A DNA stretch of 64,000 nucleotides from Puniceibacterium confluentis. GTDB lineage: Bacteria; Pseudomonadota; Alphaproteobacteria; Rhodobacterales; Rhodobacteraceae. The stretch covers positions 62,001 to 126,000 of the forward strand of contig NZ_VOJI01000005.1 of the NCBI RefSeq assembly GCF_007923445.1, in the 5' to 3' direction. The translations under genes were made by a program, and so were the position numbers. Below the pieces are notes generated by a model. That model was not told the DNA's origin and made no database searches. It was given only the letters and a program-made list of their open reading frames with translations. Positions 9,199-16,154 of the stretch are shown in pieces; position 1 is the first letter of the stretch; every line of letters starts with the position of its first letter.

Positions 9199-9606
9199 TC
9201 AGGTATCTTCCACCCGGGCCCGAAACGTCATCTCGACCCGGCGCAGGGTTGTGCTTTCCCGCTTTGCCCGGGCGCGCAGAAAACGCAGCCCGACCAGCCG
9301 GCCCCGGTTCAGTGCCAGTTCCGCGTCCTGCAGCGCGTCGCTTATTGCGACAGCCACCTCCTTGGCGGCGTGAAATCCCGCCTGGTCGGTGACCACCGAC
9401 AGCGTCAACTCGTGCCATGCCCCGGCACCCGAACCGTCGGATGCATCCCGCACTTTCTCGGATCCGAGGATCACGTAGAGCGCCGGCAACTGGCCTGACG
9501 GCAGCGAGTCATAGATGTTGCCGCCAACCCGCGCTGCAACAGCCGCATCCGCCAACAGATGCCCGTAAACGGCCGCTTGCAGCGCTGCCGCATTTGCATA
9601 GGTCAT
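9199..9606 (-). CDS. GTA tail terminator protein, DUF3168 family (g8)
   Basis: 135 aa. DUF3168 hallmarks are LQAAVYGHLLADAAVAARVGGNIYDSLP and LPALYVILGSE near the N-terminus, and a C-terminal TLRRVEMTFRARVED strand. The family caps the tail tube and joins it to the head connector. Its ATG overlaps the g7 stop by four bases (9603-9606). Confidence 0.92.
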   Translation of the reverse strand: MTYANAAALQAAVYGHLLADAAVAARVGGNIYDSLPSGQLPALYVILGSEKVRDASDGSGAGAWHELTLSVVTDQAGFHAAKEVAVAISDALQDAELALNRGRLVGLRFLRARAKRESTTLRRVEMTFRARVEDT

Positions 9607-9941
9607 GCCGCAACCTCCTCTTCCGCAAGGCAGCTCAGATAGCGGCCTCGGGTGTCCGCTTCCGTCACGGCCAGAATGCGGAACCTGCGGCTGCCCAACA
9701 GCATCCTCTGCCCCGGTTCGGGCCGTCTGGTCTGCCCCGGCGGCGCCGCCCGTACGGTAATCCTGTAGCGCGCCGTCGACAGCGGCCCCGCCTCGCCGTT
9801 GGTCTCCCGACCCGAGCGCGGCTTCAATTCGCCCCAGAGCGTACCCAGCGCACTCCAGGTGGTGATCTGCCCACCCGCGCCATCCGGCACCGACACTGGC
9901 GCCTCAAGCACCAGGCCGCGGTTCAGAACCGGCGGCGTCAT
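9603..9941 (-). CDS. GTA head-tail stopper/adaptor protein (g7)
   Basis: 112 aa. Contains LVLEAPVSVPDGAGGQITTWSALGTLWGELKPRSGRE, the typical phage head-tail joining (SPP1 gp16-like) fold core. The start MTPPVLNRGL at 9941 is chosen because it forms an ATGA overlap with the g6 stop (9938-9941). An upstream in-frame start at 10007 would lie inside g6. Confidence 0.9.
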   Translation of the reverse strand: MTPPVLNRGLVLEAPVSVPDGAGGQITTWSALGTLWGELKPRSGRETNGEAGPLSTARYRITVRAAPPGQTRRPEPGQRMLLGSRRFRILAVTEADTRGRYLSCLAEEEVAA

Positions 9942-10576
9942 GACGTGAACCCCATGCGCATCGGACAATAACGCGCGATCAGACTGCTGACACCGAAGGG
10001 CATGCACCCGCGGCTCAGACCGTATTCATTCCGGTATTCATCAAAATGGGCTGCCAGCATCAATACCGCCTGCGCCAGATCACCTGGCAGCCCTTCGAAT
10101 GTGGGGGACATACCGGCCACAAGGCGGATCATTGCCGTGCCGTCGGTGGCAATGGTCGGAAGACTCCCCCCCCGGGGTCGAAGGCAAGGCGTGTGACTCT
10201 CCATTTCAAGCCGGTAGCGCGCCGGATCAACAACCTGCGTGACCCCCGACCCATCCAGAATGGTCACGGTGCCTACATCCGTATCCGGCATGACCGGCCG
10301 GGTCAGGCTGACTTGCGTGATCGACAGAACCGGTGCGACCGGCAGCGGTTGCCTGTCAGGGCTGTCCCAGGCGTTCACCAGCACCTGAAACGAGCGCTGA
10401 ACCAGCGCCTTGCCAGTCCGCGCCTCAATGGCTGCAAGTGCCGCCCGCAGAAACGATGCCAGCAATTCATCCTGCACGGCATCCTCGGCGAAGCCACTGC
10501 CAAGCCGCATATGCCGCTTCAGCGCCTCGACAGGAAGCGCCTCGTCTGGCACCGAAGTTTCTTCGACTAACATCAT
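9938..10576 (-). CDS. GTA head-tail adaptor protein (g6)
   Basis: 212 aa. Contains LKRHMRLGSGFAEDAVQDELLASFLRAALAAIEARTGKALVQRSF, the usual core of phage connector proteins (gp6-like) that sit under the portal. The start MMLVEETSV at 10576 is preceded by GGAG seven bases away; a longer frame to 10678 runs into the structured intercistronic RNA. A second ATG directly follows (10573). The gene is separated from the capsid gene by 171 bases, unusually long for this cluster. Confidence 0.88.
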   Translation of the reverse strand: MMLVEETSVPDEALPVEALKRHMRLGSGFAEDAVQDELLASFLRAALAAIEARTGKALVQRSFQVLVNAWDSPDRQPLPVAPVLSITQVSLTRPVMPDTDVGTVTILDGSGVTQVVDPARYRLEMESHTPCLRPRGGSLPTIATDGTAMIRLVAGMSPTFEGLPGDLAQAVLMLAAHFDEYRNEYGLSRGCMPFGVSSLIARYCPMRMGFTS

Positions 10577-10603
10577 GATCTTACTCCGCAAACCTCTCTG
10601 GAA

Positions 10604-10700
10604 CCTCCGCTGGCGGAGGAAAGGCGGGCGCGCACCACTCACGTTGCTCGGACGGAGGGGAGCAGCTAGACAACGCAAGCTCTCTCTCGGGTGCGCGCCC
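10604..10700 (-). other. Structured RNA region between g5 and g6
   Basis: Within the 171-base g5-g6 gap the arms gggcgcgcacc (10626-10636) and ggtgcgcgccc (10690-10700) form a perfect 11-bp stem. The intervening 53 bases can fold further (cgttg 10642-10646 with caacg 10671-10675, and ctc with gag inside). A separate compact hairpin, cctccgc/gcggagg, occupies 10604-10619, close to the g6 start. No T-run follows, so this is not a simple terminator. A role in mRNA processing or capsid stoichiometry is inference. Confidence 0.5.
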
Positions 10701-10747
10701 CATGCGGCCAGACCTACCGGCCTGACCCCATGTTCGATGGATCAAAC

Positions 10748-11929
10748 TCAGGCCACGGCGCAGCGCAAAAGCTTGATCGCGGCAAAGTCGCTGACATCGC
10801 CACCCACCCGTTTGGTCGCATAGAACAACACATGCGGCTTGGCGCTGAACGGATCGCGCAGAACCCGCAGGTCCGGGCGTTCCGCAATGGTGTACCCGGC
10901 CGCAAAATCCCCAAACGCGATCGGAATCGTGTCGGCGCCGATATCCGGCATGTCCTCGGCGATCAGCACCGGATACCCCAGAAGGCGCGCAGGCTCGCCG
11001 GCGCTGAATCCGTCCGACCACAGATGGCGGCCATCACCGTCCTTGAGTTTGCGCAGGCTTCCCGCGGTTTTCGAGTTCATCACAAAGCTCGCGGCGGCCC
11101 GGTATTGTGCGCCCAGGCCATAAACCAGATCAATGATCGCATCGCCGTCGCCGACGCTGCCAGCCACGCCGGTCGGAACATACCCCAGGTTGCCCCAGGC
11201 CCAGACATCATTGTCGACCGCTGCGTGATCCAGAAACCCGCGCGGCTTGTCGATGCCATCGCCGCTGACAAAGGCCGCGGCCTCGGCACGGGCAAACTTG
11301 TCGGCGATGCGCCCGGCAAGCCAGGCTTCGATGTCAAAGGCGGAATCGTCCAGCAGCCTCTGGCTCGCCTTGGGCAGGGCATTCAACTCGAACAGCGGGA
11401 TCGAGATCCGATCGATCTGAGGCGTGCCAGTCTCTGCACTCGAAGCGGTTTCGTTCGCCCATCCGGCACCGGCATCATTGCGATCGATAAGCACGTCAAA
11501 CGACGACGCTTCGACATTCACCACGTTCGCGATCGCACGGATCGATGCGGTCGAGGCCAGCACCGATTTCACCGTGTCTGCAGTCACCGGATCCACCAGA
11601 TAGCCGCCGTCACTGTTGACAGAGGTGGACATTGCCTTGCCTTCGATCTCGAGGCCGCGCAATCCGTCGTCGTCGCCCGACCGCAGGTAGGCGTTAAAGG
11701 CCTTTTGGTGTGGTGCCGCCATATCGGCCGAAGACGCCAGCGCGGGGCGCCCGGAACGGTGAGATTTTCGATCAAGCATGGTCAGTCGCTCTTCCTGTTG
11801 TTGAAGTCTGGCATAAATGTCGGATTTCAGGCCTCTGATATCCCCGACAAGACCCGCAATTGCGGAACCCACCCGGGTGGCCGGAGACATGTCTTCCCCG
11901 GCCCGAGAATGGCTCTCGGCTGTTGTCAT
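10748..11929 (-). CDS. GTA major capsid protein, HK97 family (g5)
   Basis: 393 aa. HK97-fold capsid protein: a helical N-terminal scaffold-like part (about 1-100) ends near AMSTSVNSDGGYLVDP, where the prohead protease usually cuts in GTA capsids. The body has typical segments (SIPLFELNALPKASQRLLDDSAFDIEAWL, GDGIDKPRGFL, FGDFAAGYTIAERPDLRVLRD). The ATG at 11929 has AAGGA nine bases upstream. It lies 30 bases after g4, the matching protease. Confidence 0.96.
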   Translation of the reverse strand: MTTAESHSRAGEDMSPATRVGSAIAGLVGDIRGLKSDIYARLQQQEERLTMLDRKSHRSGRPALASSADMAAPHQKAFNAYLRSGDDDGLRGLEIEGKAMSTSVNSDGGYLVDPVTADTVKSVLASTASIRAIANVVNVEASSFDVLIDRNDAGAGWANETASSAETGTPQIDRISIPLFELNALPKASQRLLDDSAFDIEAWLAGRIADKFARAEAAAFVSGDGIDKPRGFLDHAAVDNDVWAWGNLGYVPTGVAGSVGDGDAIIDLVYGLGAQYRAAASFVMNSKTAGSLRKLKDGDGRHLWSDGFSAGEPARLLGYPVLIAEDMPDIGADTIPIAFGDFAAGYTIAERPDLRVLRDPFSAKPHVLFYATKRVGGDVSDFAAIKLLRCAVA

Positions 11930-11959
11930 CTGAGTGTTGTCCTTTGCTATTGGCAGGCG

Positions 11960-12502
11960 CTAGCCGCCGGCCATGTTCCGGCGCGCACCTTCAAGCACCT
12001 GCGCCAACCTGCTCCAGGTTTCCGTCTCCGGGCTCTCGCCTTTTGCGGCAACCCGCGCACTGGGCAGCATCGGAAAGGTCACCAGTGACACTTCCCAAAG
12101 CTCCAGTTCCGTCAAGAGCCGCTGGCCCTTGTCATTTTTCGAAGAGCGCAGCGTCCGGTAGCCGATCGACAAGCCGTCGATCGCACCGGCCGCAACCAGC
12201 GCCGCCGCTTCCCGGCCCTTCGCCACACTGTCCAGCAACTGACCTTTCACATACAGGCCGCGTTTGTCCTCATGCACCTCGTGCCAAACACCGATCGGCT
12301 GGGATGGATCATGCTGCCAGAGCATTCTGACCGCGCGCCCCTCGTTCGAAAGCCGCCGCAGCGAGCCGGCATAGGCTCCGGGCGCAACCACGTCATTGCC
12401 CTGGTCACAGGTTCCAAACAGCGAGGCGTATCCCTCGATCTTGGTCCCCTCGACCACCGTTATGTCGGCGTCGAACCTGCAGAATTTATGTTCCAGATCC
12501 AT
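11960..12502 (-). CDS. GTA prohead protease, HK97 family (g4)
   Basis: 180 aa from MDLEHKFCRF. A U35-type serine protease that trims the capsid protein during head maturation. The likely catalytic residues are His64 (MLWQHDPSQPIG) and Ser112 (IDGLSIGYRT), the conserved HK97 protease arrangement. An in-frame ATG at 12562 would add 20 residues, but that extension is encoded by the AT-rich dyads at 12528-12571, and AAGG lies seven bases before 12502, so I prefer the shorter form. Confidence 0.92.
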   Translation of the reverse strand: MDLEHKFCRFDADITVVEGTKIEGYASLFGTCDQGNDVVAPGAYAGSLRRLSNEGRAVRMLWQHDPSQPIGVWHEVHEDKRGLYVKGQLLDSVAKGREAAALVAAGAIDGLSIGYRTLRSSKNDKGQRLLTELELWEVSLVTFPMLPSARVAAKGESPETETWSRLAQVLEGARRNMAGG

Positions 12503-12527
12503 GTCCCAGCCTTTCCTCTCTTGCACC

Positions 12528-12571
12528 CAAAACTTTTCAAAAGTTTTGACCAAAATTTTCATAAAATTTTG
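12528..12571. repeat. Two tandem AT-rich dyads between g3.5 and g4
   Basis: First dyad 12528-12548: arms caaaactttt and aaaagttttg around a single c, fully symmetric. Second dyad 12551-12571: arms caaaatttt and aaaattttg around cat. They fill most of the 73-base gap and stand out sharply from the surrounding GC-rich sequence. The lack of a GC stem argues against an intrinsic terminator. A related pair occurs at 49869-49887. Function unknown; an intergenic repeat family or protein-binding site is possible. Confidence 0.75.
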
Positions 12572-12575
12572 CGCG

Positions 12576-12803
12576 CTAAGGCACCGTGTCCAGCAGGCCG
12601 CGAAATGCCTGCGCCAGGATCACGCCGACCACGCCGTAGACTGTCAGCCACAAACGCCGTTCAAGTCGCTCGATCAGCATCTCGATCCGCGCCAGCCGCC
12701 CGTCGAGCGTCTCGAACTGCAGCGCCGAGAGCCGCTCATGCGCCTCAAGACGCAACCCCGGCGCGCAGTCGAAAGCCTCAAACCCCGCCCGGCGCTCAGC
12801 CAT
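12576..12803 (-). CDS. GTA head formation protein, rcc01685-like (g3.5)
   Basis: 75 aa. The N-terminal two thirds are charged and probably coiled-coil (EAHERLSALQFETLDGRLARIEMLIERLERRLW); one hydrophobic segment near the C-terminus (TVYGVVGVILAQAF) could be a membrane helix. Position between portal and protease and the overall pattern match the small GTA head-formation protein of R. capsulatus. It overlaps the portal gene by eight bases. Confidence 0.82.
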   Translation of the reverse strand: MAERRAGFEAFDCAPGLRLEAHERLSALQFETLDGRLARIEMLIERLERRLWLTVYGVVGVILAQAFRGLLDTVP

Positions 12804-13983
12804 CCTGAGCTTCCTCCAGTGCGGGCAGTCCCAGCAGACCGCGCTTTTCCGCCGCGGTCAGAAAATCCGCGGTCGCAACCCGCGCCCATTGTGCGTCCCG
12901 CTCAGACGCCAGGGCGGGCACTTGATCCAGATCCGGCTTCAGCTCCAACGCTTCACCGGTGTATGCCGACAGCCACGCGGACACCGCTGCCGTCACCCGT
13001 GTCGCCAGCGGCAGAACCGTCAGCCGGTAAAAGGCCCGGTGCGCTTCCTGGTAATTCGAGAAGGTCGCCTCTCCCGGGATTCCCAGCAGCATCGGCGGTA
13101 CTCCGAAGGCAACGGCAATTTCGCGGGCCGCGGCTTCCTTGGTCTTCTGGAACTCCATATCGGCGGGGGAAAAACCCATCGGCTTCCAGTCCAGGCCGCC
13201 TTCCAGCAACATCGGGCGCCCGGCGTTTCGCGCCCCCTGATGGTGCGCCTCCATTTCCGACACCAGCCGGTCGTACTGGTCCCGGCTCAGAGTGGCGCCC
13301 GCACCATCGCTGGACTGATACACAATAGCACCCGAAGGACGCGCGGCATTGTCCAGCAGCCCCTTGGACCATCGGCTGGCGGCATTGTGCACATCCAGTG
13401 CCGCCCCGGCAGCCTGCATCGGGGACAGGCCGTAATGGTCGTCCTGTGGATGAAAGTTTTTCACATGACAGATCGGCGACACTGCCCCGGTGACGTCAAA
13501 GCGGTGTTTGCGGCCGCCAACCGCATATTCGTATGCCACAGGCCAACCGTCCGCGCCTGGGACCAGCCGCATCCGGTCACTGCGCAGTACATGCATCTCC
13601 AGGGGCACGGGCTGATCGCTCATCACCGCCTCGATATAGCCGTCCCCGGACAGGAGCAGCTGTCCATACAGCGCTTCAAACAGCTCAGCCCGCCCTTGTG
13701 CGCCGTTGGGATGACGGACCAGAGCCATGACCGGGTGGTCGTCGTAGCGTCGCTGGCGGTCTTGCAGGACCAGGGGCAGCGCCGCGGCCGCTTCGGCGAT
13801 CAGCTTGACCGCCCGGAATCCCACCGGGTTGCCGACAAATCCTGTGCGGGTCAGCGTCGCCGTGTCGCGTGGGCTCCAGGCCACACGGCCAGAGCTCAGA
13901 TGCGCCACGACCGGCCCCGTTGCGCTTGCCTTGACCTCGGGAATATCCGCCTCGGCGCCACGTCGCAGGAATTGAAAAACCAT
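12796..13983 (-). CDS. GTA portal protein (g3)
   Basis: 395 aa. HK97-family phage portal: the dodecameric ring through which DNA enters the head. Conserved parts include GFVGNPVGFRAVKLIAEAAAALPL, HPNGAQGRAELFEALYGQLLLSGDGYIE, and the C-terminal IAVAFGVPPMLLGIPGEATFSNYQEAHRAFYRLTVLPL. The start MVFQFLRRG at 13983 has GAGGAG seven bases upstream; the longer frame to 14115 runs through the GC hairpins of the g2-g3 gap and is rejected. Confidence 0.95.
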   Translation of the reverse strand: MVFQFLRRGAEADIPEVKASATGPVVAHLSSGRVAWSPRDTATLTRTGFVGNPVGFRAVKLIAEAAAALPLVLQDRQRRYDDHPVMALVRHPNGAQGRAELFEALYGQLLLSGDGYIEAVMSDQPVPLEMHVLRSDRMRLVPGADGWPVAYEYAVGGRKHRFDVTGAVSPICHVKNFHPQDDHYGLSPMQAAGAALDVHNAASRWSKGLLDNAARPSGAIVYQSSDGAGATLSRDQYDRLVSEMEAHHQGARNAGRPMLLEGGLDWKPMGFSPADMEFQKTKEAAAREIAVAFGVPPMLLGIPGEATFSNYQEAHRAFYRLTVLPLATRVTAAVSAWLSAYTGEALELKPDLDQVPALASERDAQWARVATADFLTAAEKRGLLGLPALEEAQDG

Positions 13984-14010
13984 TCGATTGCTCCTCAGGG
14001 TCAGGTGTCT

Positions 14011-14053
14011 CGGGGGCACGGTTCCCCCGCCCGGGGGCTGCAACAGACCCCCG
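14011..14053 (-). repeat. Two tandem GC hairpins in the g2-g3 gap
   Basis: Arms cggggg/cccccg occur twice in a row, at 14011-14029 (7-base loop) and 14032-14053 (10-base loop). They lie in the 174-base gap between the terminase stop (14158) and the portal start (13983). There is no T-run, so read-through of the operon is expected. The hairpins may act in mRNA processing or protect the 5' end of the downstream message; this is inference. Confidence 0.55.
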
Positions 14054-14157
14054 CCCATTCCAATGTATCTCGTTGATGAACTGCCGTTCCGGGCTGCGAC
14101 AGCCTGGGCCGCCACCTTCGAAAACCAACTTAGAGCCAGATGGTTAACAAGGTTTCA

Positions 14158-15534
14158 TTACAGCGTACGCAGCTGTGGGCGGCGCCAGTTGGCAGCCGGC
14201 AGGATCAGCAGTTCCGCCAGCGCCCAGACCAGCGCATCCACGCGATCCGGGCTTCCCTGGCCGACATAGCCCTGTTGGCTCATACGGCACATCTGATCCT
14301 CGAGCAGCCCCAACCCTGCGACATGGCCCACCCGTCCCTGCTCGTACAAGGCCGCCACCGGTTCGGCACGGGCCACCTTGCCCTTGGCCGCATGCACCTT
14401 TGTAACCGGCAGCAGCGGATCGACCTGCCGCAGGACGGTTTCCACCATGTCTCCGCCCTGGTTGACCTCCGCGACCAGCCGGTCAGCGCCCCATTTCTCC
14501 ATGGCCCGCACCGCCGCGCTCGCCCAGCCAAGCGGACCCAGCCCCTGGACCGAGCAGTCCTCGAGCACCACCGCCCGCCAGTCCTGCGGCGGCCCGTTGG
14601 TCTGCGCGCCCACGACCACGATGCCGCATTCGTCCGACCCGGCCTTTCCAGTCACCGGCGGGTCGACCGCAACCACGATCCGGTCAAAGTCGGGCAGCGC
14701 CCCAATCCGGACGCCCTCCAATGTGGCGCGGGTCCACAACGCGCCCTCGACATCCTCGAGCAGCACACCGTCCAGCTCCTGGCGGCCAAGCCGCGTGCCG
14801 TCGTAACGCGCCTTGACCTCGTCAAGAAATGACGCCGCCAGATTGGCCTTGTTCGCTTCGGTGCTGGCATGGGTCGTCACCGTTGACGGCGACGCCAGAA
14901 GGTTTTTCAGCACCCCGACATTGCGCGGCGTGGTGGTGACACAGACCTGCGGGCGCGTCCCGAGCCGCAGACCGAACTGCAACATGTCCCATGTGTCCTG
15001 ACCCTTCTTCCACTTGGCAAGCTCGTCCACCCAGGCGCCATCGAACTGCGGACCGCGCAGGGCTTCGGGATCGTGCGCGGAAAATGCCATCGCCTCGGCC
15101 CCGTTCGGCCAGCGCAGCATCTTGCGCGTCGCGGACCAGACCGGACGCCGGTCGGGGGGCGAGCAGGCCAGGATTCCGCTTTCGCCAAAGATCATCACCT
15201 CGCGCACCTGGTCCAGCGTCTCGCCGATCAATGCGACCCGCCTGCAGCTGCCCGCGTCCAAAGGGCGTGCCCCCTCGACCATGCTGCGTACCCACTCCGC
15301 GCCGGCGCGGGTCTTGCCCGCACCACGGCCGCCCAGAATGACCCAAGAGCGCCAGTCCCCGTCTGGTGCCAGCTGATGCTCCATCGCCCAGAATTCGAAC
15401 AGGAACGGGAGAGCCAGAAGCTCTCCTTCACTCATTTCGCTCAGGAACTCATTCCTCGTGGCAGCATCTGCGGAGGCGAGCCAGGCGGCACCCGATCTCA
15501 GATCGTGCATGTTCAAGGTCAAGCCCGTAGTCAT
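14158..15534 (-). CDS. GTA large terminase / DNA packaging motor (g2)
   Basis: 458 aa from the chosen start. TerL: ATPase that pumps genomic DNA into the GTA head, with a C-terminal nuclease. Walker A GGRGAGKT is at 68-75 and Walker B FDGAWVDE ends at Asp170-Glu171; the nuclease part includes DRIVVAVDPP and DECGIVVVG. The start is uncertain: ATG 15534 has AGG eight bases upstream, ATG 15510 and ATG 15564 are alternatives. All give an overlap with g1 (86 bases for the chosen start). Confidence 0.93.
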   Translation of the reverse strand: MTTGLTLNMHDLRSGAAWLASADAATRNEFLSEMSEGELLALPFLFEFWAMEHQLAPDGDWRSWVILGGRGAGKTRAGAEWVRSMVEGARPLDAGSCRRVALIGETLDQVREVMIFGESGILACSPPDRRPVWSATRKMLRWPNGAEAMAFSAHDPEALRGPQFDGAWVDELAKWKKGQDTWDMLQFGLRLGTRPQVCVTTTPRNVGVLKNLLASPSTVTTHASTEANKANLAASFLDEVKARYDGTRLGRQELDGVLLEDVEGALWTRATLEGVRIGALPDFDRIVVAVDPPVTGKAGSDECGIVVVGAQTNGPPQDWRAVVLEDCSVQGLGPLGWASAAVRAMEKWGADRLVAEVNQGGDMVETVLRQVDPLLPVTKVHAAKGKVARAEPVAALYEQGRVGHVAGLGLLEDQMCRMSQQGYVGQGSPDRVDALVWALAELLILPAANWRRPQLRTL

Positions 15535-15778
15535 GGACAATACCTGCCCTCTGCTTTTCGACATTCTCAATCTCTGCCTCCGTTTCCCTGGCTGCCTTCA
15601 ACCAATAGCGTGCGTCGGCCAGAAGCTGGCCAACCTCCCTTGTGTTCTGCAAATTCCCGTCTTCGACCCGTGTCTTCAGGTCGACGATCTGAAGCCTGAT
15701 GCTTTTCAGCGTGGCCGCGATGTGAGCGCGGGTCGTGTCCAACTCCGAGAGCCGTGTGTCATGCGTGATCAACGTCAT
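15449..15778 (-). CDS. GTA small terminase (g1)
   Basis: 109 aa, almost wholly helical and charged, with a central coiled-coil stretch (THIAATLKSIRL-like heptads, AARETEAEIENVEKQRAG). It is the first gene of the cluster, directly before the large terminase, as for R. capsulatus g1, shown in the literature to be a small terminase (TerS). Recognition rests on position, size and coiled coil rather than on a sharp motif. ATG 15778 is chosen; the frame extends to 15850 without a good ribosome binding site. Confidence 0.75.
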   Translation of the reverse strand: MTLITHDTRLSELDTTRAHIAATLKSIRLQIVDLKTRVEDGNLQNTREVGQLLADARYWLKAARETEAEIENVEKQRAGIVHDYGLDLEHARSEIGCRLARLRRCCHEE

Positions 15779-16093
15779 GGTCTGCTCGATGCCTTCTCTC
15801 GTGGATCTCCGCCCTCGAGAGAGACGAAAAAGCGGCCACCGGAGGATCACCCCGGGACCGCTTGCTCATCTCTTCCAGCATCTGAAAATCATGCCCGCCA
15901 ACACGCGGAAAGTCAAGGTAAAACCGCCCCGATCCATGCATTAAGACTATGTTTTAAATAGATTATTAACTCGTTAACCGACAGAACTGAGTGGCGGGAA
16001 TGAGCGGCGGGCACCTGTCAGCGTACCGCATTTCAGCCCTGCCTGTCGGCGCGATGTCCAAGCTGTCGAAACAGAGTATCTTCCGGACTTGGC
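15779..16093 (-). promoter_or_regulatory. GTA cluster leader/promoter region, no gene
   Basis: About 315 bases before g1 with no credible gene. The notable part is an AT-rich island with four TTAA tetramers at 15941, 15954, 15966 and 15974 (gaps of 9, 8 and 4 bases), inside otherwise GC-rich sequence. Half-sites of this kind are used by the regulator CtrA, which controls GTA genes in relatives, but the consensus TTAA-N7-TTAA spacing is not met. No confident -35/-10 pair was found. The promoter of the whole 15 kb operon should lie here. Confidence 0.5.
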
Positions 16094-16132
16094 AAAAAAA
16101 ATGGGGCGGGTTTCGACCGAAACCCGCCCCAT
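16094..16132 (-). terminator. Intrinsic terminator of mltG
   Basis: Perfect 14-bp stem (16101-16114 with 16119-16132, loop gacc) directly followed on the minus strand by a run of eight T (16094-16101 on the plus strand as A). It lies 22 bases after the mltG stop and insulates the GTA promoter region from fabF-mltG transcription. Confidence 0.93.
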
Positions 16133-16154
16133 GCTCAATACCGTCGCGCCGCGG

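Noticed and set aside
12503-12562. N-terminal extension of the g4 protease (start at 12562)
   Set aside because: The extension is coded by AT-rich dyads, and the shorter start has a closer ribosome binding site and better family fit.
15941-15977. Full CtrA site (TTAA-N7-TTAAC) upstream of g1
   Set aside because: The TTAA tetramers are there, but no pair has a seven-base gap, so only half-sites are reported.
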